A DNA stretch of 5,563 nt from an uncultured Fibrobacter sp. (GTDB taxonomy: Bacteria > Fibrobacterota > Fibrobacteria > Fibrobacterales > Fibrobacteraceae). The stretch's first letter is position 1, and every line of letters begins with the position of its first letter. The notes beneath the pieces are model-generated. The model saw only the letters and a program-made list of their open reading frames with translations, was not told where the DNA came from and did no database searches. This document shows positions 1-5,143 of this stretch, piece by piece. Made by a program: the position numbers and the translations under genes. The stretch lies in contig CAMZFJ010000157.1 in NCBI GenBank assembly GCA_947306025.1, forward strand, positions 1 to 5,563, given 5' to 3'.

Positions 1-1091
1 CCCGTAATCTGAGCTTCACCGTTCGGGATACGGTCACGAATGACCGGAGCAGAAATAACCTGGTTGTCGAGCACGATAGCCATCTGCTTGCCAACGTTAG
101 CGGCAGTCACAGCAGAGAACTTCTTAGGACCAATGCCACCGAACTTGAGGTTCACGGCAACTTCACCAGCGCTCATACCATCGCTAACGCGGTACGGACG
201 AGCATCCGTGATATCGTCACCGCCCATTTCTGCACGGCGCTTGAGGAGGTAAAGACGCTTGGCCTTGATGTTAGCATCGCGGCGGAGCTTTTCGAGACCG
301 CTACCGAAAGCGAAAGCGACATCGCGCGGGATGAGCTTCTGGACACCTTCCGTGGCGAGGAGCTTCTTGACCTTTTCGATGTTTTCTTCAGCAATGAAAC
401 CACCGTTGCCGAAAGAGAGGAAGAACGAAGAAAGGGACTGTCCGACCACGTCTGCCGGAGCGGCTTCTGCAGTAGCGGAATCCTTCTTTTCTTCAGCCTT
501 GGCAGCAACACCACCAGCGAGAAGTTCTTCATCAGACAAAGCCTTTTCCTTAGCTTCCGGAGCCTTCTTGGCAGTATCCGTTACAGCGGAATCAGCAATG
601 ATGTCGGTCGTCTGACGAGTGAGGTAACCATCAATGAGGCCGACAACCTGCGTAAACTTTTCAGATTCAGCGAGAATCTTGAATTCAAGCTTTGCCGTAG
701 AACCCACGAGCGATTTAGCCGTAGAGTCATCCACACCAGCCAGTTCAACGACAATACGGTCGTCGCCGGTCGGAGAAATCTGCGGTTCAGAAAGACCGTA
801 CTGGTCAACACGGTTACGGATGATTTCGAGAGACTGAGCCTGAATATCCTTGATATCTTCGCCTTCCTTGAGACCAGACTGATCAATCTGGAGAGTGATA
901 CTCGTACCACCAGCAAGATCCAAACCGAAGTTGATGGACTTTGCACCCATCTTCGGATTTTCCTTGAGGAAAGTCTTTTGTTCTTCACCCTTCTTGGTGT
1001 GAACCTGAATAGAAGGCCATACAGAAATGGCTGAAATAATAATGACTGCGAGAATGACAATTTCTCGAAGGCCGAATTTATGTTTATTCAT
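1..1091 (-). CDS. secD: Protein translocase subunit SecD, N-terminal part (3' end outside window)
   Basis: SecD is an inner-membrane RND-type partner of SecYEG. With SecF it uses the proton gradient to pull exported proteins through the channel. The frame is open from ATG at 1091 to the window edge (363 codons seen). Residues 8-26 form the first membrane helix. GLDLAGG (56-62), a form of the SecD GLDLxGG signature, is followed by the periplasmic P1 region with IRNRVDQYGLSEP (91-103). The segment MAIVLDNQVISAPVI (337-351) is the conserved stretch before the second half of the protein; the C-terminal membrane helices are not in the window. Residues about 166-215 are a low-complexity Ala/Lys/Glu/Ser insert in the periplasmic region. 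The start is supported by AAGGG seven bases upstream. Codon use is strongly biased (AAG for Lys, GAA for Glu), which suggests high expression. secF would be expected downstream, to the left of the window. Confidence 0.96.
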   Translation of the reverse strand, partial: MNKHKFGLREIVILAVIIISAISVWPSIQVHTKKGEEQKTFLKENPKMGAKSINFGLDLAGGTSITLQIDQSGLKEGEDIKDIQAQSLEIIRNRVDQYGLSEPQISPTGDDRIVVELAGVDDSTAKSLVGSTAKLEFKILAESEKFTQVVGLIDGYLTRQTTDIIADSAVTDTAKKAPEAKEKALSDEELLAGGVAAKAEEKKDSATAEAAPADVVGQSLSSFFLSFGNGGFIAEENIEKVKKLLATEGVQKLIPRDVAFAFGSGLEKLRRDANIKAKRLYLLKRRAEMGGDDITDARPYRVSDGMSAGEVAVNLKFGGIGPKKFSAVTAANVGKQMAIVLDNQVISAPVIRDRIPNGEAQIT

Positions 1092-1098
1092 TTGTAAT

Positions 1099-1103
1099 CC
1101 CTT
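1099..1103 (-). promoter_or_regulatory. Ribosome binding site of secD
   Basis: On the minus strand AAGGG is followed by ATTACAA (7 bases) and the ATG at 1091. This good Shine-Dalgarno match fixes the secD start. It contrasts with the GH13 and malQ genes, which have no clear site. Confidence 0.75.
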
Positions 1104-1144
1104 AAAAGGCATTAAACATACTAGTTGCGGGACAAAGATAGAAA

Positions 1145-1160
1145 TTTAGACGAAAGACGA
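1145..1160. repeat. Intergenic repeat copy 1 (TTTAGACGAAAGACGA)
   Basis: The 14-mer TTTAGACGAAAGAC is identical to positions 2685-2698, and its 11-base core AGACGAAAGAC recurs at 1238-1248. All three copies are noncoding and have the same orientation. This copy lies in the secD leader, about 55 bases before the start codon. It is probably one unit of a dispersed intergenic simple-repeat family (inference). Confidence 0.6.
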
Positions 1161-1185
1161 TAAATGCGTAAGGCGAATATCGCGG

Positions 1186-1203
1186 CAAAAAACTTGTTTT
1201 TTG
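1186..1203. repeat. Perfect inverted repeat CAAAAAAC-TT-GTTTTTTG upstream of secD
   Basis: Two perfect 8-base arms (1186-1193 and 1196-1203) are separated by only two bases. A two-base loop is poor for an RNA hairpin, so a protein-binding operator or a DNA-structure site is as likely as a terminator. It lies between the two AGACGAAAGAC copies, about 95 bases upstream of secD. Function is unknown. Confidence 0.45.
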
Positions 1204-1225
1204 ACATGATTGAGCCTAGCATTTA

Positions 1226-1235
1226 GCACATGTGC
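1226..1235. repeat. 10-base palindrome GCACATGTGC in the secD upstream region
   Basis: This perfect 10-base palindrome lies immediately before the second AGACGAAAGAC copy. A dyad of this size would suit a dimeric regulator, but one short palindrome can arise by chance, so only the symmetry itself is supported. Confidence 0.3.
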
Positions 1236-1237
1236 AA

Positions 1238-1254
1238 AGACGAAAGACGAGAGA
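1238..1254. repeat. Intergenic repeat copy 2 (AGACGAAAGACGAGAGA)
   Basis: This copy shares the 13-base AGACGAAAGACGA with the copy at 1148-1160 and then runs into GAGAGA, resembling AGACGAGAGAC at 2711-2721. It sits between the GH13 terminator and the secD leader. It is probably the same dispersed intergenic repeat family as the other copies. Confidence 0.6.
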
Positions 1255-1263
1255 ATTGAGTGG

Positions 1264-1286
1264 AAAAAGGGGGGAAGCCTCCCCCT
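1264..1286 (-). terminator. Rho-independent terminator downstream of the GH13 gene
   Basis: Read on the minus strand, AGGGGG pairs with CCCCCT, with one more G-U pair possible inside and a short loop, and the hairpin ends in a run of five T (1264-1268). The plus strand has no T run after the hairpin, so it works in the minus direction. It lies about 90 bases after the GH13 stop and before the secD leader. It therefore separates the malQ/GH13 transcript from secD and implies that secD has its own promoter. Confidence 0.85.
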
Positions 1287-1373
1287 GATTGCAGCCTCGG
1301 CGGCCCAAGTCACCCAAGAGCACCGCGATAGGGTTCACCGAGTCTTCCATCACCCCCTCTACCTATACCCCAC
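1287..1373 (-). other. 3' untranslated stretch between GH13 stop and terminator
   Basis: There is no convincing gene here. On the minus strand CTCGG near 1343 can pair with CCGAG near 1297, with ACCC/GGGT pairing inside, so a folded 3' UTR is possible. A 44-codon frame starting with ATG near 1350 is open, but it runs straight through the terminator hairpin and is probably not a gene. Confidence 0.3.
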
Positions 1374-2633
1374 TCAACAAATTTCAAATGTCGGGTCAGG
1401 CAACGCTTCATTCACAGAAAGCGTCATTTTCTTCTTGCCTAGAGTTCGGACAAGCTCCAACCGTCCGACGTTGTACGAAATTTCAAGCGATCCATCGCGC
1501 AACACCGGCGAATTATTGCGAAGCTCAATCAATTCCCTTATATAACTATAGATAGGCTTGCGTTGCCCTTCTGATAGCCTATCCCACGGGAATGCCCTAC
1601 GGTTGTCCGGGTCCTTCCCTCCAATCATGCCGATTTCGTCGCCATAGTAAATGCACGGTGCGCCCGGCAAAAAGAACAACAGCGCAAGCGCAAGCTTCAC
1701 ACGCTGTAAATTACTGCACGGGAGCGATGCGAGGCGAATCGTATCGTGACTTCCGAGCAAGTTCATCGGCACGCCAAAGCGCCCCTTCGGGAATGCCTCC
1801 CGCAAGCGCTTGGCAAACTCGGCAAGGTCAATCGCCTTTTCGTCAAAGAGATACGCCAAGACCGCACGGCGCAGTGGATAATTCATCACGCCATCGAACT
1901 GGTCGCCCTGCAGCCAACGCGAAGGTTCATCCCAAATTTCACCGACGATATACGCCTCCGGGTTAATAGCCTTGATGCGGCGACGGAATTCCTGCCAAAA
2001 GCTATCGTCATCAATTTCATTCGGAACATCGAGGCGCCAGCCATCAATGCCGCGCTTCATCCAATACTCGCCCACCGAGAAAAGGTACTCGCGAACATCG
2101 GGATTATCCGTATTGAATTTCGGAAGCGCAGGATACCCCCACCAGCAATCGTAATTGGGCTTGCCGGAATACGCATGCAGCGGCCAGCCATGCACATGGA
2201 ACCAATCCACATACGGGGAATTCTTGCCGAGTTCCATCAAGCTGTTGAACTGGAAAAATCCGCGAGAGCAATGGTTGAACACGCCATCCAGAATCACGCG
2301 GAGCCCAAGCTTATGCGCTTTTTTGACGAGCTTATCAAAATCCTTGAGCGTCCCCAAAACAGGGTCAATCTCAAAGTAATCGACCGTATGGTAGCGGTGA
2401 TTCGAATTGCTCTTGAAAATCGGGCAAAGGTAAACGGCATTCACGCCAAGCGACGCAATGTAATCTAGTTTATCAACAATTCCCGCGAGGTTGCCGCCAA
2501 ACATGTTTTCACGGGTCGGGAGCGTATCCCAATCCACGAACTTCCCGACCGCCTTGTACTTTGCGCTACGGCAAAAGCGGTCCGGGAATATTTGATAGAA
2601 AATGGCGTCTTTAACCCAAGCAGGTACGGTCAT
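1374..2633 (-). CDS. Cytoplasmic GH13 alpha-amylase-family enzyme (neopullulanase/cyclomaltodextrinase-like)
   Basis: This is a glycoside hydrolase of the alpha-amylase clan, cleaving (or transferring) alpha-1,4-glucan bonds with retention of configuration. All GH13 signatures of the 419-aa protein are present: region I DGVFNH (116-121), region V ALPKFN (169-174), region II GWRLDVPNE (198-206) with nucleophile D202, region III GEIWDE with acid/base E232, and region IV LLGSHDT with H296-D297. The ALPKFN version of region V points to the neopullulanase/cyclomaltodextrinase/maltogenic amylase group (family knowledge). The N-terminal starch-binding domain of that group is absent: the protein begins directly at the barrel. 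The C-terminal beta domain is short, about 50 residues. No signal peptide is visible, so it is probably cytoplasmic. The ATG at 2633 is the only usable start, because an in-frame TAA lies shortly upstream without another start codon; no Shine-Dalgarno is visible. It lies 189 bases downstream of malQ on the same strand. Exact substrate cannot be told. Confidence 0.93.
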   Translation of the reverse strand: MTVPAWVKDAIFYQIFPDRFCRSAKYKAVGKFVDWDTLPTRENMFGGNLAGIVDKLDYIASLGVNAVYLCPIFKSNSNHRYHTVDYFEIDPVLGTLKDFDKLVKKAHKLGLRVILDGVFNHCSRGFFQFNSLMELGKNSPYVDWFHVHGWPLHAYSGKPNYDCWWGYPALPKFNTDNPDVREYLFSVGEYWMKRGIDGWRLDVPNEIDDDSFWQEFRRRIKAINPEAYIVGEIWDEPSRWLQGDQFDGVMNYPLRRAVLAYLFDEKAIDLAEFAKRLREAFPKGRFGVPMNLLGSHDTIRLASLPCSNLQRVKLALALLFFLPGAPCIYYGDEIGMIGGKDPDNRRAFPWDRLSEGQRKPIYSYIRELIELRNNSPVLRDGSLEISYNVGRLELVRTLGKKKMTLSVNEALPDPTFEIC

Positions 2634-2822
2634 CGAGGTATGAGGTCGGCACGTTGTGCCTTTGAGGTTGTGAGGTTAGAGGTTTTTAGACGAAAGACCA
2701 CTTCGCTGATAGACGAGAGACAAAAGAGAAACAATCACGGCTACGCCGCCTCTCGTCTCTCACAGCCCATAGCTCAAAGCGAGTGCAGCGAGCGACCTCA
2801 GAGCGAAGCGACCTAAAACCTC
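2634..2822. repeat. Repeat-filled spacer with inverted arms between malQ and the GH13 gene
   Basis: The whole spacer, from the malQ stop to the GH13 start, is made of short repeats. GAGGT occurs at 2635, 2642, 2664, 2672 and 2679, and complementary ACCTC units recur near 2795 and 2818. Arms pair in nested order: GAGGTTTTTAG (2679-2689) with CTAAAACCTC (2813-2822), CTTCGCT (2701-2707) with AGCGAAG (2802-2808), and AGACGAGAG (2711-2719) with CTCTCGTCT (2750-2758). A small GGCAC-GTT-GTGCC hairpin lies at 2648-2660. TTTAGACGAAAGAC (2685-2698) repeats the secD-leader copy. No ORF or clear terminator is visible, so transcription from malQ probably reads through. Repetitive composition suggests a dispersed intergenic element (inference). 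Confidence 0.6.
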
Positions 2823-4796
2823 TTATATCTTCCACAGAGCGCGGGACTTGCGTTCTTCGACAAGCTTGCTAATTTCGGCAATTAAGCCAGCGTTTGCAAG
2901 CAAGTCCTCGACACTGCACGGCGTGCGATAAGTCCAGTTCTTGCCTCCAACCGTTCCCGGAATATTGACACGTTCTTCCTTCGGATCGCAATTCGAAAGC
3001 GAAGCCGAAAGAGCAAAGTAATCCTGGATTGGCGGAATGCAGAACAAACTATTTGCCGTAAATACATGCGAGAGAATATCGCGAACCACCGGCGGAGTAA
3101 GCTTTTCGGGAGCAACACCCGGCAAACCTGCATGAGACCAATAGAAGCCCTTGTCAAAATCTGACTCTTCCCAAAGGCCACGCAAAGTCGAAGTATCGTG
3201 GCAGCTCGTCGTGCAAACGGAAAGGCGCGGGTATTCTTCCATGCTGTAATACGGAGAATACGGCACACTCCAATTGCGGGCCCAGCGTTCAATACGCAAC
3301 GACATAATGTCGAGTTTCTTGAGCACCGTCGGCACACACGGCGGCACGGCACCAAGGTCTTCGGCGCAAACGAGCATATCCGTTTCGCTAGCAAGTACAG
3401 ACAAAAGCTTCATAGCGTTCTGTTCCCAGAGCGCATTTTGAGCCTGCTCGTTCTGGCCAATCAAGTCATGAAGCTTATCTTGTTCATTCTGCGGGAGCGT
3501 AAAGAGCACCGGCTGGTTATACCAATACCAATACGGATAATACGTATTTTCATCACCCGTCGGGATGAACACACGGTTCCAGTAAACGCGAAGCAGGGCA
3601 TCCTTAACTTCCTGCGGTTCGTCAAGAGAAAGGATCGATTTTTCGGACAACAATTCCGATTTAAGAACAAAGCGGTCCGTTGTCCCCTGCAAATTTTCGA
3701 AATAAAGTGAAATAAGCCTATCCGTTTCGTCACCGAGGAATTCACGCAGCTGTTCCACAGAGAAATTCGGACGACGCAGATATTCCAGCGATTCGCGGCA
3801 GAACCCCGCATTGCGGAGCACATCCCACGTCAGCGGGATAGACGGCTGGAAACGGCCCAAGATGCCGGTCGATTCCTGTTCGGGGATAGCCCAAATACGG
3901 AAGAATCCAAGCACATGGTCAATGCGATATGCATGGTAGAACTTGCTAGCTTGTGCCAAACGACGGCGCCACCAGCCAAAGTCATCGGCTTCGAGAACAT
4001 CCCAACGGTAAGTCGGGAAGCCCCAGTTTTGGCCACCGTAGCTAAACATGTCAGGAGGTGCGCCCGCACGGTCGGTGAGCGAGAAATACTTGCGATCAAA
4101 CCAGACATCGGCGCTGTCTTCGTTGATGAGGATGGGCACATCGCCCTTGAGACGAAGTCCAAGCTTCGAGACTTCATTTACGGCAGCGGTGAACTGGCCT
4201 TCGGCGGTGTACTGCATCCAAGCCTGGAACAGCACATCCCTATAATTTTTCATCCAGAGTTTATCGACATCGGCTGCGGAGGGATTCTGGAATTTTTTCC
4301 AGTCTTTCCAACTAGCTTCACCATTCTGAGCCTTAAGCGTGCAATAAACGCAATACGATTTAACCCAAGAATTTTGTTCGACCCAAGCAAGAAGCTTTTT
4401 AGAAGTCTTGAGGATATCGTAACGGGAATCGAAGATTTTGCGGAGGATTGCGCGTTTCCAAGTGGTTATGCGGTAGTAATCCACGCGTTCAATATCAGCA
4501 AACTGCGCACGAGCCTTTTCAATTTCGTTTTGGAACGTCGAAGCGCCTTCAACAGATTGCACATTGATAAAGACAGGGTTCAATGCAAATGCGCTGCGAG
4601 CGCTATAAGGGCTCGGTTCAGAACCTGTATCGTTTACAGGCAAGAGCTGAATGATATTAAATCCGCAGAACTTAGACCACTGGGCAAAAGGAATCAAGTC
4701 CAAGAATTCGCCAATGCCAATGCTGTGCTTGCTGTGAAGACTAAAGAGAGGAACGGCAACGCCGGTTTGAAAAGAAGTTAAATCACCATATCGCAT
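2823..4796 (-). CDS. malQ: 4-alpha-glucanotransferase (amylomaltase), GH77, with DPE2-like insertion
   Basis: MalQ transfers alpha-1,4-glucan segments between maltodextrins, releasing glucose and making longer chains for phosphorylase. It is cytoplasmic. In the 657-aa protein, QLLPVNDTG (50-58) with SPYSARSAFALNP (62-74) is the GH77 N-terminal signature. GDVPI (218-222) and the GGQNWG loop (254-259) follow. The nucleophile is D293 in YRIDH, the acid/base is E479 in CAEDLG, and D534 in SCHDTSTLRG completes the triad. The nucleophile and acid/base lie 186 residues apart, against roughly 50 in E. coli or Thermus MalQ. About 140 extra residues (around 305-460) therefore split the catalytic domain, as in plant DPE2 and Bacteroidetes enzymes. 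The N-terminal CBM20 domains of DPE2 are absent. No Shine-Dalgarno precedes the ATG at 4796. The repeat spacer begins directly after the TAA. Confidence 0.96.
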   Translation of the reverse strand: MRYGDLTSFQTGVAVPLFSLHSKHSIGIGEFLDLIPFAQWSKFCGFNIIQLLPVNDTGSEPSPYSARSAFALNPVFINVQSVEGASTFQNEIEKARAQFADIERVDYYRITTWKRAILRKIFDSRYDILKTSKKLLAWVEQNSWVKSYCVYCTLKAQNGEASWKDWKKFQNPSAADVDKLWMKNYRDVLFQAWMQYTAEGQFTAAVNEVSKLGLRLKGDVPILINEDSADVWFDRKYFSLTDRAGAPPDMFSYGGQNWGFPTYRWDVLEADDFGWWRRRLAQASKFYHAYRIDHVLGFFRIWAIPEQESTGILGRFQPSIPLTWDVLRNAGFCRESLEYLRRPNFSVEQLREFLGDETDRLISLYFENLQGTTDRFVLKSELLSEKSILSLDEPQEVKDALLRVYWNRVFIPTGDENTYYPYWYWYNQPVLFTLPQNEQDKLHDLIGQNEQAQNALWEQNAMKLLSVLASETDMLVCAEDLGAVPPCVPTVLKKLDIMSLRIERWARNWSVPYSPYYSMEEYPRLSVCTTSCHDTSTLRGLWEESDFDKGFYWSHAGLPGVAPEKLTPPVVRDILSHVFTANSLFCIPPIQDYFALSASLSNCDPKEERVNIPGTVGGKNWTYRTPCSVEDLLANAGLIAEISKLVEERKSRALWKI

Positions 4797-4808
4797 GCTT
4801 CAAATATA

Positions 4809-4836
4809 ACTCTAATTTTGTAAAAGAATCTTTCAA
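4809..4836 (-). promoter_or_regulatory. Possible weak malQ promoter
   Basis: On the minus strand TTGAAA (4831-4836) is followed 16 bases later by TAGAGT (4809-4814). The -35 box is good and the -10 box is poor. Transcription would start near 4802, leaving malQ with a leader of only about five bases, which would fit the lack of a ribosome site. It lies just downstream of the terminator of the 20-aa gene, where a malQ promoter would be needed. This is a guess from box matches only. Confidence 0.3.
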
Positions 4837-4849
4837 ATTGCTAGCAAAT

Positions 4850-4875
4850 AAAAAAAGGCTCGGAAACCCGAGACC
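4850..4875 (-). terminator. Rho-independent terminator after the 20-aa ORF, upstream of malQ
   Basis: On the minus strand GG (with one bulged base), then CTCGG-GTTT-CCGAG and CC form a GC-rich hairpin followed by seven T (4850-4856). It lies 30 bases after the stop codon of the small ORF and 53 bases before the malQ start. It either ends the small gene's transcript or acts as an attenuator in a malQ leader. Confidence 0.85.
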
Positions 4876-4885
4876 AATTCTTATT

Positions 4886-4910
4886 CTTAATCGTTCTTTA
4901 TAGAATTAAG
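4886..4910 (-). other. Hairpin overlapping the stop codon of the small ORF
   Basis: CTTAA (4886-4890) and TTCT (4894-4897) pair with AGAATTAAG (4902-4910), giving nine base pairs with a three-base bulge and a TTAT loop. The right arm contains the TAA stop (4906-4908), so a ribosome finishing the peptide would block this fold. It does not share bases with the terminator, so no direct terminator/antiterminator switch is visible. Confidence 0.4.
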
Positions 4911-4968
4911 CGCGCTTTGCGTACTTCTTAAAGCTCTTGATCAAGAGGGCGGCGAGAATGCAGTACAT
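4906..4968 (-). CDS. Small ORF encoding a 20-aa hydrophobic/cationic peptide (unrecognised)
   Basis: The peptide is MYCILAALLIKSFKKYAKRA. Residues 2-10 are hydrophobic (YCILAALLI) and residues 11-20 carry five positive charges (K11, K14, K15, K18, R19) and no acidic residue. It could be a small membrane-associated or amphipathic peptide. I do not recognise a family. The case for a gene rests on its signals: a TTGAAA-N17-TATCAT promoter (5000-5028), AAGGAG nine bases before ATG, a clean TAA stop and a strong terminator 30 bases on. Its codons (AAG, CTC, GCC, ATC) fit the neighbouring genes. A perfect 14-base palindrome (4934-4947) spans codons 8-12. It lies 109 bases upstream of malQ on the same strand. 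Alternatives are a leader peptide for malQ, a peptide-coding small RNA, or a type I toxin-like peptide. Function is unknown. Confidence 0.72.
   Translation of the reverse strand: MYCILAALLIKSFKKYAKRA
4934..4947. repeat. 14-base perfect palindrome inside the small ORF
   Basis: CTCTTGATCAAGAG is self-complementary over its whole length. In RNA it gives a five-pair stem with a GATC loop within codons 8-12 of the 20-aa ORF. It could be mRNA structure or a DNA-binding dyad; coding constraint alone may also explain it. Confidence 0.45.
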
Positions 4969-4977
4969 TGTTTTTGA

Positions 4978-4983
4978 CTCCTT
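4978..4983 (-). promoter_or_regulatory. Ribosome binding site AAGGAG of the small ORF
   Basis: AAGGAG on the minus strand lies nine bases (TCAAAAACA) before the ATG at 4968. It is the strongest Shine-Dalgarno in the window and is the main reason to believe the 20-codon ORF is translated. Confidence 0.8.
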
Positions 4984-4999
4984 GTTTTTGACGGCGCCA

Positions 5000-5028
5000 A
5001 TGATAATAATTTTTTACTAACGTTTCAA
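5000..5028 (-). promoter_or_regulatory. Sigma-70-type promoter of the small ORF
   Basis: On the minus strand TTGAAA (5023-5028) and TATCAT (5000-5005) are separated by exactly 17 bases of AT-rich DNA. Transcription would start near 4993, about 10 bases before the AAGGAG site, giving a short leader and a transcript of roughly 140 bases ending at the terminator at 4850. Confidence 0.6.
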
Positions 5029-5049
5029 GGGGTAAAAATATAAATTTAG

Positions 5050-5062
5050 CGAAAATTTTTCG
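5050..5062. repeat. Inverted repeat CGAAAA-T-TTTTCG between divergent genes
   Basis: Two perfect six-base arms flank one central T. It lies 22 bases upstream of the -35 box of the small ORF promoter and about 80 bases upstream of the BatD-like gene. It could be an operator between two divergent transcripts, but its AT-rich make-up makes chance plausible. Confidence 0.3.
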
Positions 5063-5143
5063 AAACGAATCGGAGGGGGCAAAAGCACATTTTCACCCAT
5101 TATATCGCAATCTCCGGGGTGGAAATTTGGTAAATTATGGGCT

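Noticed and set aside
581..1060. Minus-strand open frame of 159 codons overlapping secD
   Set aside because: It is a different frame of the same strand as secD. The secD frame holds the conserved motifs, and this one is Ser/Leu/Arg-rich noise.
1131..1138. TATCTTTG on the minus strand, matching the Bacteroidetes -7 box TANNTTTG, upstream of secD
   Set aside because: The matching -33 TTTG is missing at the right distance, so I could not call it a promoter.
1201..1229. Plus-strand TTGACA-N17-TAGCAC resembling a promoter
   Set aside because: No plus-strand gene lies downstream: the region ahead is antisense to the GH13 gene. The -10 box is poor.
1746..2468. Long plus-strand open frame (240 codons) opposite the GH13 gene
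   Set aside because: It is a shadow of the GH13 coding strand, which shows all catalytic motifs. Its translation has no recognisable domain and no ribosome site was evident.
2709..2750. CGGC-TAC-GCCG hairpin followed on the minus strand by a T-rich stretch, as a malQ terminator
   Set aside because: The stem has only four good pairs and the T-rich stretch is broken by other bases and begins several bases away. Read-through to the GH13 gene seems more likely.
3915..4781. Long plus-strand open frame (288 codons) opposite malQ
   Set aside because: It is antisense to a fully conserved GH77 gene. Long antisense frames are common with this codon use.
5084..5143. Promoter for the BatD-like gene (TTATAT at 5100-5105 or TAAATT at 5131-5136)
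   Set aside because: Neither has a -35 box at 16-18 bases, so no choice could be supported.
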